Shown piece after piece: positions 48,128-59,534 of a DNA stretch of 64,000 nt (position 1 is the stretch's first letter; each line of letters starts with the position of its first letter). Below the pieces are notes generated by a model. The model had not been told where the DNA came from and did no database searches. It was given only the letters and a program-made list of their open reading frames with translations. Made by a program: the position numbers and the translations under genes. This DNA is from Gossypium raimondii. Its lineage: Eukaryota; Streptophyta; Magnoliopsida; Malvales; Malvaceae. The stretch lies in NCBI RefSeq assembly GCF_025698545.1, contig NC_068566.1, positions 47,781,192 through 47,845,191 on the forward strand. Direction: 5' to 3'.

Positions 48128-51100
48128 GCTTGGGGTGAAGTTAATTTTGTTTAATTTCAAGTGATTTACAGTTTTCATACAATAGGAGCTATGGGTTTCG
48201 GCTTGAATTAGCGTTTTGCAGCACTTATATAGGTAAGAGTACCATGGAGGCTTTTTTGAGTCGGATTACATTTTGCCCCGTCTACTCAAAAAATAGTTAA
48301 ATTAGTCCTTATACACTTTAGATCAAAGAGAAAAAGGGTCTTTCTGTTAAAAATTTCTTCCATTTCTGTAGTTAAAAACTAGTCCTATACGTCAATAAGG
48401 TACACATGGCACACTACATGTCAGTTGTTAGTTATATTGTCAGCGTATAAATGGATGAAATTTCTAACCAGACCAATTTGTTCTTCAATCTTATGTATAA
48501 GAACTAATTTGCCCATTGTTTAATTAGATGGAGCAAAATGTAATCTGACTCCTAGTATAGGTGCTTTAATGGTACTTTTACCCACTTATATATTTATGTG
48601 TGTATATATATTGTTTGGATGAAGTTAATTTTGTTTAATTTCAAGTGATTTATAGTTTTCATACAGTAGGAAATATGATATTGTGTCTTGGATCATTTTT
48701 GCTGAATTTTTTAATCTTAGAATGGAAAGTCGATAATGGGTTTTTTATAGGATTTTGATCCTTTCTCGTTGAGCATCGATGGCGATAAGCTTCGTGGCCG
48801 TGGAACTACTGATTGTTTGGGACATGTTGCACTTGTGACTGAACTAATGAAGAGACTTGCTGAGACAAAACCGAAGCTAGAATCGACTGTCGTTGCAGTT
48901 TTTATAGCTAATGAAGAGAACTCGGCTATAACTGGAGTTGGTGTTGATGCTTTAGTGAAGGATGGTCTGCTTGATAAACTGAAGGGAGGCCCACTGTGCG
49001 TAGTTTTCATATTAGTAGATTGAAACATATTCCAGATGGATAATGCTTATTGTTTTTTGTCATTTTTCATATACTGAATCTTTTGATTTTGCAGTTTCTG
49101 GATTGATACAGCTGATAAACAACCTTGCATTGGTACCGGTGGTATGATACCATGGAAACTTCAGGTGACGGGGAAGCTTTTTCACAGTGGTTTACCGCAC
49201 AAGGTATACAATATAAACAAATAGAAATCCTAACTATTCATGTTTTTTGATTCTCGATGTACTTGTTAACTTCAAAGATTTTCTTTATCTATAGGCTATA
49301 AATGCATTGGAGCTCGGCATGGAAGCACTTAAGGAAATTCAGCTACGGTTTTATAAAGACTTCCCACCCCATCCGGATGAGCAAGTATATGGATTTGCTA
49401 CACCATCAACCATGAAACCAACGCAATGGAATTGTAAGTTTTAAACTTTAGATGAGCTAGTTATAGTAAAAGTATTATAGAGGCCCTTTAACTAGGAGTC
49501 AGATTGCATTTTGTGCCTTTTACTCAAAAAATGAGCAAATTAGTCCCTCTACATTTAGATCAAAGAGCAAATTGGTCATTTCTGTTAAAAAATTCATCCA
49601 TTTGTATTTTTAAAAACTGACTTGACTGATAGAACAACCAGGTAGTTACACGTACCTCATTCTGACATACATGGATTAGTTTTTAATAGTAAAAAGGATG
49701 GAACTTTAAACAAAAAGACCAATTTGCTCTTTGATCTAATGCAAAGGGGATAATGTTCCCATTTTTTGAGTAGAAGGGTCAAAATGCAATTAGACTTCTA
49801 GTAAAAGGGCTTCTTTGATACTTATACCCCTAGCTATTCTCAAGAGTCGAGGTTGTTCATCAATGAAATTCTTCTTACCTGCAGATCCAGGTGGTGGAAT
49901 CAATCAAATACCAGGAGAGTGTACAATATCGGGAGATGTCAGGTTTATCCTATTTCCAGAATGTTTATCAAGTCTCTTAACATGTATTCTTACTAAGACT
50001 CTTTTTCTCGGTTTGTAGGTTAACTCCTTTCTACAAGTAAGTAACCTTCGAATTCGATCACATCTTTTACACCTTTCAAGTTATTTACCGGTGGAAGATT
50101 ATCATTCCGTTTCCGAACAAATTTGCTAGTCCCAATTTTCTATCTCAGTGTAAAAGATGTAATGAGTAAGCTTCAAGAATACGTAGATTACATAAACGAA
50201 AATCTAAACAAGCTAGACACACGGGGTCCGGTTTCAAAATATATCCTCCATGACGAAAACCTTAGAGGAAGGTATGCCCTCTTTCTGGTTTTTGTGCTAA
50301 TCTTTCTCATCTATAGTTCTATAGGTTTTTTCAAGTTTTACGGCATATTCTCTTTACAGCCTTACTTTGACTTTCGACGAGGCAATGTCCGGTGTTGCTT
50401 GTGATCTCAATTCTCGTGGATTCCATGTATTGTGCAAAGCAACTGAAGAGGCTGTTGGACATGTGAAGCCTTACTCAATTACCGGAAGTTTGCCACTCAT
50501 TCGGGAGCTACAAGTATGATATATCCATGAACATATTAGTAGTTCCTGGCCTTCTATTAAACCATCATTTGCTAATCGCTTGTTGCTCATTTTGTCAGGA
50601 TGAAGGTTTTGATGTTCAAACTGCTGGCTACGGTATGAGAACATATTGTGTATTTCATAACCACATTGTGTATTTTCGGTTTAAGTTATTAAAATCTACC
50701 GTAGATAGTGAGAGCATTTACGGTATATTGAGGGTTATAAACTAGTTGACCGATCCTGTACTATATGCTAGATATCAAATTAGTCCTTTTACCATAAAAG
50801 TGAATAAAATTTTGAACAGTAGCAGGGACGAAGGCAGGCATTGACCTTGGTCCTCCCCTTAATTTTTTATGAAATTATTTGTTAGTATAATGGCCCATTT
50901 GCACTTTGGCCCCCAATAATTTATGATTTGTCCCTGAACATTAGCAGGGATGAAGGCAAGTGTGCTTTCCCCCCCAACCCCAATAAAAAATGGTAGATTT
51001 TCCATTTAGCCTCCTAAATTTTATGAAATTATATGTTAGTATAATGGTACAAATACACTTTGGCCCTCCAATAATTCATGATTCATCGCTGACCCTCCTA

Positions 51101-51359
51101 AAGCAATTTTCTAGTTTCGTTCCCTTGCATTGTTCCATTTCTGACTTTTTGCCAGATTCAACGAAATAAAACCGTTAGAATCTTGCTTCATACTTGTTTA
51201 TGGTGTTTTACCTTGAGAACATTGTTTACGATGTTTCATGCTCGGTTATATGCAGGTTTAATGGCCACGTACCACGCCAAGAACGAGTACTGCCTTCTTT
51301 CCGATATGTGCCAAGGTTATCACGTATTTACCGGCATCATCGCTCAGCTAGAGGATTGA
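47475..51359 (+). CDS. Acetylornithine deacetylase-like protein (M20 metallopeptidase family), ten exons
   Basis: Deduced exons: 47475-47801, 48751-48995, 49095-49203, 49295-49433, 49885-49942, 50019-50036, 50149-50271, 50360-50513, 50599-50632, 51256-51359. All have GT..AG borders, keep phase and give 436 residues. The start at 47475 (MATSNLKQ) aligns with the plant family start. The enzyme removes acetate from N-acetylornithine to give ornithine for arginine and polyamine synthesis. M20 metal and catalytic residues are visible: GMHMDVV (H98, D100), GRGTTD (D130), ANEENS (E164, E165), then the lid-domain HSG in GKLFHSGLPHK. The closest relative I recall is Arabidopsis At4g17830. Introns 1 and 4 each hold a MITE; intron 9 holds a tandem repeat. 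At the exon 7/8 border LRGR of the relative reads LRGS here, a substitution or a mis-set border. In plants the in vivo substrate is still less certain than in bacteria. Confidence 0.92.
48007..48670 (+). repeat. Tandem duplication in deacetylase intron 1, second copy carrying a MITE
   Basis: The segment 'tggcttgaattagc...ttttgcagcactta' at about 48007 recurs at about 48187, and 'gatgaagttaattttgttta' with 'agttttcatacaataggag' near 48138-48186 recurs near 48617-48670. Without the MITE the units are about 150-180 bp. The first unit also carries a (TA) microsatellite (48092-48121). Confidence 0.75.
48232..48582. mobile_element. GGTAAAAGTACC-family MITE with perfect 10-bp target duplication
   Basis: A 351-bp element with ends GGTAAGAGTACCATGG and (reverse complement) GGTAAAAGTACCATT. 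Flanked exactly by CACTTATATA at 48222-48231 and 48583-48592. Inverted arms, no coding capacity and a 10-bp duplication fit a non-autonomous Mutator-like element. It lies inside intron 1 of the deacetylase and inside the second unit of a local duplication. Confidence 0.85.
49466..49828. mobile_element. GGTAAAAGTACC-family MITE in deacetylase intron 4
   Basis: Left GTAAAAGTATTATAGAGGCC, right (reverse complement) GGTATAAGTATCAAAGAAGC. Flanks CTAGTTATA and CTAGCTATT are a decayed target duplication (7 of 9). It fills most of intron 4; its right end is only about 55 bases before exon 5. Confidence 0.75.
50821..51105 (+). repeat. Two-unit tandem repeat in deacetylase intron 9
   Basis: AGCAGGGACGAAGGCA at 50821 and AGCAGGGATGAAGGCA at 50943 each begin a unit with 'atgaaattat.tgttagtataatgg' and 'cactttggccc'. 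The second unit is longer because of a C-rich insertion. The start phrase resembles one end of a dispersed repeat. Confidence 0.65.
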
Positions 51360-53554
51360 AAGATGACAATAGATTAAATATGAACTTTCATAATAGTTTT
51401 CTCATCAATAATAATGTCATTTGAACTGTTTGTATGAATCCCTACTGCACAAAATTTATTGTTAGTTTGTTAAATGTGGTTTTATTTATTTAGTGCTGTT
51501 TGTTGATGCAAATTGTAGGTAGGAAAATGGGTAAATTATGGTTTCGGTCCTTCTATTATGTTCAATATTAAGATTTAGTCCGAGTGTTTTAATTTGATAT
51601 CATTTAGTTAATCTTTGCAGGTAGCACCATGGATTGTTTCATAAATAATTCATCATGTTCTTTTGGTAATTTTGGTATTTTTATTAATGGGTTTTCGTTA
51701 AATTTGAATATGTGGTGTTGTGATTTAAAAATTTAAAGGTCAATTAATAATATATATATTCAAATCGGAGTTTTTAGAGATAAGAGATAAAATTTTGAAA
51801 TTAAAAATAAGGGACTAAATTTTAGAAGTTCCAAGAATACAAGTGCTGAGAGCATAATAAACCTCATAAGTATTAATTATAAATTATTGTATTGTTTACA
51901 AACTTAAACACATATCCTCTTTCACCATTACTTATATGTATATAAAGCCAAATTTTGATTAGGTTATATCATGCTTAAATTGTGATTTAGATTTTACACC
52001 TTGGATCATTTTAGGTTAAATAATTTTCATTTCGGGTTTAGATTATTTTAAGCTCGTATCATTCGGGTTTGATGTTAAGATTTTTAGGTTTGAATCATTT
52101 TAAGTTTGTATCAATTTAAATTCAAATCGTTTGAGTTGGGATCAATTTGAATGCGATTAAATGTGTATTTAATTGTTAACTTTATATAATCAAATCAATT
52201 GACTTGATTTTAAACTCCAATTAGAATTAACATATATAGTTATCAGAAATTGAGAAAGTAGGTAGTAGGAAGTAATGTTTCGGAACCCGAATTGGGATTA
52301 GTTTGGATTCAAATTGAACAAGTTTTTAATCATTAACTTTATAGAATCCAATCAGTTTAACCCAATTTTAACATTCCAATTAGAATCAATAAATATAGTT
52401 ATCAAAAAGTAGGCAGTAAAAAACAATGTTTTCGGAAACCCCGAGTTGGGATCGGTTTAAATTCAAATTGAACAAATTTTTAATTGTTAACTTTATATAA
52501 TCAAATCAATTTATCCAACTTTAAATTCCAATTATAATTAACAAATTTATCAAAAAGTAGGCAACATGAAGCAATGTTTTTGGAACTCAAGTTAGGATAA
52601 TTTAAATTTAAATTGAACAAGTTTTTAATTTAACTTTATATAATCAAATTAATTCAATCAGTTTTAAATTTTAATTAGAATTAACAAATATAGTTATTAA
52701 AAAGGAGGCAGCAAGAAGCAATGTTTTCGAAACCCGGGGTCAGTTGAATTTAAATTAAACACGTTTTTAATTGTTAACTTTATATAATCAAATCAAATCA
52801 ATTTAATTTTTAAATTTCAATTAAAGTTATCAAATATAGTTATCAAGAAGTAACGTTTTCAAAATTGAATCAATAATCCGATTTAGCTGATTTTTCAATT
52901 CGATTCAATTGAATCGTACCAATTCTCAAATCAACCAATTTTTAACTATGTTGTAGATATACTAACCATTTTGTATCCAACCTGTTTGGGTTTTGAAAAC
53001 AATAGCACGAAAAGACAAATGCGAATCCCATGGGCTTACAAGGCTCATAACATTGCAACGTCAGCCATCATTTGCCCCTATAATATGGGAGAGAACCAAC
53101 CTCTCTTTTATGTTATCATCACCTATATACGTGTGTCCTACTGTATAGTGGGTACCGAGTCACCATTCACCAACCACTCACTGTGTTACTATCAGCCAAA
53201 AACAACCCAAATAGAACAACACTGGGGAAGTTCTTAGCCTCTGCTTGCAATCCTCAACTCTGTCCACATCTCCCAAAAACCAAACAATCCCATCTCAACC
53301 ACAAAAATCTCCTGTTTCTTTGTGTGAAATCCACTCTTTATCCTTCAAATTCCCCCTTTAACCCAACTACTCTCTTATGGCTCTCTATCCTTAATAGCCT
53401 CAAAAAAAAAAAAAAAGGTACTTTGAGTGGATTTTACAGTTCTTTTCTGGGATCTGATTAATGGGTTTTCTTTTTTAATCAGATTTCGGCACTTGGATTG
53501 GTATTTAACACTCTACTGGATTTGATTCAGCTTCATTTTATTGCATTGTTCAAG
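51360..53554. other. Intergenic region between deacetylase and carrier genes
   Basis: 51360-51990 is 3' flank without features. A short-period array in reverse sense (51990-52160) runs into a five-unit tandem array (52130-52870). 52950-53550 is the probable promoter and leader of the carrier gene: C-rich, with an A run at 53402-53416; no single TATA box stands out. Confidence 0.55.
52130..52870 (+). repeat. Five-unit tandem array, unit about 143-157 bp
   Basis: The marker 'ttaactttata' recurs at 52176, 52333, 52487, 52630 and 52774, giving steps of 157, 154, 143 and 144. Each unit also carries 'aattagaattaacaaatata', 'gttatcaaaaagtaggcag' and 'gcaatgttttcggaacccg' with substitutions. Units are diverged, so the array is old. 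Confidence 0.8.
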
Positions 53555-53632
53555 GTAAGACGGTTTCATAGTTATCTGGTTTTCATTTTGAAGCATTGTA
53601 ATTGAGTTTCAATTCCCATTTTACTTGTGTAG
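53555..53632 (+). other. 5' UTR intron of the BOU-like carrier gene
   Basis: CAAG|GTAAGA at 53554/53555 is a strong donor and TTACTTGTGTAG at 53632 an acceptor ending directly before the ATG. The 78-base interval is T-rich. The inference is that a non-coding exon precedes the first coding exon. Confidence 0.65.
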
Positions 53633-55517
53633 ATGGGTGATGTAGCTAAGGATTTAACATCTGGAACTGTTGGAGGAGCAGCACAATTGATTGTTGGGCA
53701 TCCATTTGATACTATTAAGGTTAAGCTTCAGAGTCAACCTGTTCCGCTTCCTGGTCAACCACCTAAATATGCTGGTGCTATGGATGCTGTTAAGCAGACT
53801 TTAGCTGCTGAAGGACCAAGGGGTTTGTATAAAGGTATGGGAGCTCCATTGGCTACCGTGGCTGCTTTCAATGCTCTCTTGTTTACAGTGAGAGGACAAA
53901 TGGAGTCATTTTTGAGATCAGAACCTGGTGTACCACTCACTGTTAACCAACAAGTCATTGCTGGTGCTGGCGCTGGTGTTGCTGTTTCATTCTTAGCTTG
54001 TCCCACTGAGTTGATCAAATGCAGGTCAGGTTTATGGCTTTTCATATCTATTTTCGGGTTAATTGCATTAGACGTCTTTAAATTATGATCGAACTCTAAA
54101 TTGGTTCATAAACTTTGAAAGTTTTGATTGAGTCCTCGTAGTACTAGAATTGTATCAATTAGCTTTGGAGATTAAATGCTAGGTCAAATCCAACCTACAT
54201 AGCGGCAAAGTCAGGAAATTTTTTGGAGGAGCTGAAATTAAATTAATTTTTTTTGTGAGAGCTAAAATGTAAAATTTTTATTGTAAGCTTAAAATTTAAT
54301 AAAATTTAAAAAGACTAAATCACAATTTTATCATTTTATGGGGTCAAAATATAATTTTACAATATATTAATTTATAAAATTTTGAATATTAGTGGAATTA
54401 AAGTGCAAATTATCTATTTTAAGGGGACCAGGCCCCTGCTTACCCTTCTAGTGCTCTTGAACATAGAGTATATTTAAAACATGTGGATCAAATTATAAAT
54501 ATTTATATACCTATTGCATATCTAAGGTAATAAAGAAAAAATAACCTTTCTAAATTGTAATAACACTGTTCAGTTTTTTAAACACATCAAACATACTGTT
54601 GGTACAAGTGTTTTAAACATGCTCCATGTTAGGGGAAAAGGCCTAAATGGGATAATTGCGCTTTAGACCCCCCCAAAATATACAAACTTACAAGTTAATA
54701 CATGGTAAATTATAGTTTGGCCACCAAAAAATAATAAAATTTTGGTTTAGTCCTAAAATCTATAAAGATGCTAACCAATACTGTGGTAAAATTGCATTTT
54801 AACTATTATAAAAATACATAACTCAATCCCGACCCAAAAAAAAGTTTTGGCTTCGCTCCTGCTCCATATCAGATCCAAACTAGAATTCAACACCTAAACT
54901 GGATCTAACTAATACAATATTGATATATTGACGACTCAATTAGAAGGTTTTCAACATGCATGAGATAACTATTTCCTCATATTAACTTTGGGGTCTTATA
55001 TGTTGTAACCAGATTACAAGCCCAGAGTGCATTAGCGGTTGATGCTGGCTCAGCTGGTGTAGCAGTGAAATATGGTGGACCAATGGATGTAGCCAAGCAA
55101 GTGCTTAGGTCCGAAGGTGGTGCAAGGGGTCTCTTCAAAGGCTTGGTTCCCACCTTAGCTCGTGAGGTTCCTGGCAATGCTGCTATGTTCGGTGTCTACG
55201 AAGCATTGAAACAATACATGGCCGGAGGGACCGACACTTCGAAATTAGGACGAGGGTCATTGATCGTGGCAGGAGGCTTAGCCGGAGCTTCATTTTGGTC
55301 ATCGGTTTACCCAACCGATGTTGTCAAGAGTGTGCTCCAAGTAGATGATTATAAAAATCCAAAGTACAAGGGGTCTATGCATGCATTTAGGTCTATATTA
55401 GCTTCAGAAGGGGTGAAAGGGCTTTATAAAGGGTTTGGACCTGCCATGGCAAGAAGTATCCCTGCTAATGCAGCTTGTTTCTTGGCATATGAAGTGACAA
55501 GGTCTAGTTTGGGCTAA
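53633..55517 (+). CDS. BOU: Mitochondrial carrier, BOU (A BOUT DE SOUFFLE)-like
   Basis: Coding exons 53633-54024 and 55013-55517, GT..AG with phase kept, give 298 residues, the usual carrier length. Inner mitochondrial membrane transporter of the SLC25 family, acylcarnitine-carrier-like subgroup; the Arabidopsis protein (At5g46800) is needed for photorespiration and has been reported to carry glutamate. Three repeats with the family signature: P24-F-D-T-I-K29, P124-T-E-L-I-K129, P231-T-D-V-V-K236. The sequence follows Arabidopsis BOU closely through VKSVLQVDDYKNPKYKGSM and ends FLAYEVTRSSLG. The second signature has E instead of D, which the motif allows. The intron splits Arg131. The 988-bp intron contains a dispersed repeat copy (54195-54450). 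An intron just before the ATG is likely. No defect is seen. Confidence 0.95.
54195..54450 (+). repeat. Dispersed repeat of unknown class in the carrier intron
   Basis: Begins 'cggcaaagtcaggaaatttt' and ends 'ggggaccaggcccctgctta', with 'gagctaaaatgtaaaatttt' and 'ggggtcaaaatataatttta' between. Same family as 14090-14300 and one of its most complete copies. Confidence 0.6.
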
Positions 55518-58098
55518 TTTAATCAGTTGTTGTTGTCGTTTCTTTGATTTGGTCACCAACAGTTTTTGCTTTTGTCAAAAGCCTTAATGAATTTGATGAT
55601 GCTTGAAATGGAAAGGTGGTCATAGGTTCTTTGTAAGTTATTTGAGTTCGGCTCAAAAAAACTTTAAATTCGATTTGGTAATTATCAAGTAGAGTTTGAG
55701 ATCGAGCAACTCAAACTACCAATTGAGATGAATTCAAGAACCATAATACTTGATTCAAACGGCTCATGAATTTAATTGAACTTTTCATTTTAATATATTT
55801 TTATATTCTAAAATTATATTTTTATCTTTATTATATAAAAGAGCTTAAATATGAATTAGTTTAATCGAGATTGGATTTGAACTAGAGTATGAAAATTTAT
55901 AAATGAACTTAATTGAGCTCGAACCAAAATAACTTAATTATGTCTTGAATTAAGCTCAAACTACCACTATTCAAATTTGATTTTCTACTCAGTTATACTC
56001 CTAATTGTATACATTAAAGTAATATCTCACAAGAGACTCAGCGCATGCTTAGAATTTTCAAAATTTAATTAATTAATTAATTAATTTTTCAAATTAAATG
56101 TTTATAATTGAATTGATTTGAATTTTAAGCTTTTGATTTTTACTTTTTCACCTAATTTTCCTTCATGCAGATGATTGAATGTATAATTAAATTCAATAAA
56201 ATAATACATCAATTAATTTTCAATCCAATTAAACCGATGAATGGAGTCAAATTTAGAAACATTTGAGATTCTCTTAAAGGGGTGGAAAAGGAATGCATGT
56301 TAAATCAACTATATAAAAGTATTTGATGTCATTTCAAGCATGGATTTCGTCACAAAGCCTTGGGTATACTTGCGGCTTATTCTCATATTTATTTGGGGAT
56401 TTTGACCAAAGTGGTAGTGGGGATGAATAGAAATTTTGGATACTTTGATTCCCCTTTTTATATATTGTTGGCATAAGATTAAATTTTGCAACTTGATATC
56501 TACTTTATTCACTCATGTGTGGCTCTTGGAAGCAACTTGTTAAGGTAAATTTAATTAAAGCAATAGATTCAAGGCAATTTGGGTCTTAATTGCTTACAAA
56601 CTATTTAAGATTGGGTCTTAATTGCTTATTTTATATTAATTAAAATATAATTTTATCTGTGTATTAACTTATATATCTTTATGATTTTCAAATGACTAAA
56701 TTGAAATTTTAGTTTTTTTTTTTTTGCATTTACCTAATTCCTCTTTCACTCTCTCCCCCTCCCATCTCTTGTGGCCCCTGCTTAGGGCCGAGCAAGAAAA
56801 ATCGGTCTAAATTAAGGTGTTTGAACAGTTTATGAAATATGAGTTTAAAAATCGCAATTATTCGAAATTGAACTAAATTTTATTTTTTATTTATCATACA
56901 ATTAATTTTAATTTTTATGATATATATATATATATATATATATATGGTATTATTTTAGCATCATGTTCCAATCTTCTAAAGTCATATGGCCCTTTCTCTA
57001 CATGTGATATGTTTACATATTAATAGAAATTTATATTTATTCATATTATTTTTTTAAGACTATATCTTGTTTCCGTTTGAAAACAAATATTAGATTGCTA
57101 ATTTAAGTTAGCTTTTAGTTTAGCTTTCCTTTTTATTAATATTATTATAGGTTTTGATCATATTTGTTTTCTTAATACAATGTCTAGAACTACTTATCGC
57201 TCCTTCTAACCTATAAATAGGAGGATAATGCACTTCAACGTACTCGAACCTACATCCCCCTACATTGACAACAATATCCATAATAATCGAAATAAAATTC
57301 AATTCACATTCTAGCTTATAATTTAAATTTACTTTTGTTGCCAATGACCTAATTTTAAATTAATTTGGAACTAATTTTGTCCCTTGGTTGCTAACGACAT
57401 ATGTAGGTGTATTTCTCTTTCGCCATCACTAATAAACAAAGAAAGAGACCTAACTTCTCTCATGGGAAGTTGAACCAAGTCAAAATATTCACACAAACCA
57501 CAAGCAAACATATATACATGTATTCAAGATTCAATGAATCCAAGTTTCAGATCAATAAATTGAAAATCATTGAAATATCTTGATTTAAAGTTTCATGGTA
57601 TTAATATAATATATAATTATTTTGAATTGATTTGATTTGAGATATGAATCTCAAATTTTATCTAAATCTATTAATAATTATAAATTTCTAATTTGACTTC
57701 GTTTAAATATATTCATATTTTTATTTTTATTTTTAAAAATATAACTATTTTTATTTAATATTCAATACTACTACATTAAACCTTTAAATAATTTAATAAA
57801 TAAAGACAATAAAATTAAAACCCAAATTAAATAAATCAAAAGATAAATAAATTTTAAAAATAAATAAAAAACTGAAAATATAATGTAATAAATATAAATC
57901 AGACTAATGCAACATTTTCTTTAACAAACAATAACAACAATTAATTATAAATATAATCGCAGTAGTAATTTTGGTGAATATAATTTCCATAACTACAACT
58001 ATAATTAACTACTATAATATCGAATAAAATGCATAATCAAATTAATACTTAAATTTAACAAAAATAAATTTATATATAATTTTTGGTTGAACATAAGC
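55518..58098. other. Intergenic region downstream of the carrier gene
   Basis: 3' flank to about 55650, then AT-rich DNA with a (TA) microsatellite (56920-56945) and a SINE-like copy (57171-57305). An AATT tetranucleotide run lies near 56070-56090. No gene is seen. Confidence 0.55.
57171..57305 (-). mobile_element. tRNA-derived SINE-like repeat, copy 6
   Basis: Minus-strand order: TGAATTGAATTTTATTTCGA (worn A box), 'attgttgtcaatgtaggggg', B box TAGGTTCGAGTACG, 'cattatcctcctatttatag', 'acattgtattaagaaa'. Body better kept than the A box. Confidence 0.6.
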
Positions 58099-58526
58099 TT
58101 AGAATATTAAGCGAAAATTATCAGTTGCCACTAGCAACAGTCTAACATCTTCTTCAAGCCAGCATCTCACATATTGCAAAGGATCGTCCAGGATAACCAC
58201 CTGCTCAATTATGTCTCTATTTGCCTTAGTTATGGAATTAACAACTTTATTGGCATTCCACTGAATATGTCGAAATTTATCTTCCCAATTTTTGGAACAC
58301 GAATTTGTCTAACTTCAACAACACTAGCTAACCCGTTATGAATAGTTTCAATCAACATTGTGTTGTCACTTTCCAACTCAACACACCTGAATCTTCTAGC
58401 CCAAGCCAATTTCAGTCCTTCAAGAATCGTTCTGGCTTCGATCTAGAAGATATCATTCATACTTAATACCATCTTGAATCCTACCAACCATCCTCCACTA
58501 GGCCCTTTCACTGCCCCTCTTACATA
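58099..58526 (-). pseudogene. LINE RNase H-like domain fragment
   Basis: The minus strand reads GAVKGPSGGWLVGFKMVL, a stop, then IEARTILEGLKLAWARRFRC and VELESDNTMLIETIHNGLAS. After one frameshift comes FRHIQWNANKVVNSITKANR and then a tail WLEEDVRLLLV. This is the RVT_3/RNase H-like fold in order: conserved Glu in IEAR, Asp in ESDN, closing NKVVNSITK helix. One stop and one frameshift make it non-functional. No reverse transcriptase lies upstream on the minus strand. Confidence 0.72.
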
Positions 58527-59534
58527 TTATTAATTAACAATATTTACCCACCCATTTAATTATTTTAACAATATCAATTAATAATATTATTAATTTAAAT
58601 TTTAAATATTAAAATACTAAAGAGACAAAACAAAGCAATATTTTAATTGAGAGCATCAATTAGATTCTTTTTCAGATATAATTGGAGTGAAATGAGATCA
58701 TGCCCAAACATTATTAAAGTTAAAATATAATATTAAATTATTTGTGGATGTATACAAACTATGAAGGGAATTGGTTTTCGTAGCTGGATTAGGGTGGAAT
58801 GATATGTCTGGTGGGAGAATATAAAACCCTTTTTAATTTCAATTTTAATCAGTAATTATATTTTTAAAATAATGATTCGAAATTAAGTTAATTTGAGAAT
58901 AAGTGAATATCCAATTACTGAATTTATATTTAAGTAATTATTCGATCTGATCAAATAAATTTAAGAATTCGAATTCAGATGAATTTTGTAAATGAATAAA
59001 TTTTAGTCGGCTAGAGTCGAGTTTAATTTAACTTTAGAATATAATATAAAATTTATTTTAAAATAATTTTAATTCTTTTATTACTTTTTGAGAAAGGAAC
59101 TGCCCCCAGCTAATTGAGATTGTGGTCTCGAAAAAGCAAATATTGTTTATGTCATTAAAGATGTGACTCTCTTTGATAATATTGATACGTAGAAGCCAAC
59201 AAAGAAAAATCAACTAAAGACCATGAAAATATTATATATTTATTTAATTTAAAATAGAAAATTAATAAGAATAAGCCTGGAACTGGAAATTTGGCTTTTT
59301 GGCTTTTGATTAAATTAATCAAATATGGAAAGAAATTACAAAGGGTTGATATCTGTCCATGTTGATGTCTCTCTGGCTGTTTGCCTTTCCCATTGTATAT
59401 CTGTGTAATCTTCTTTTTAGACTCACTCCATTGAGGATTTGAATATGGTCGATTCATAGAGTTTAAATGCATAAGAATTTAAGTTATGAATATGATTTAT
59501 TCCAGTCTTTGATCATTTGTAAACATCCATCAGG

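Noticed and set aside
59155..59472. 105-codon minus-strand frame
   Set aside because: No homology that I can recognise and low-complexity composition; no promoter or neighbour supports it.
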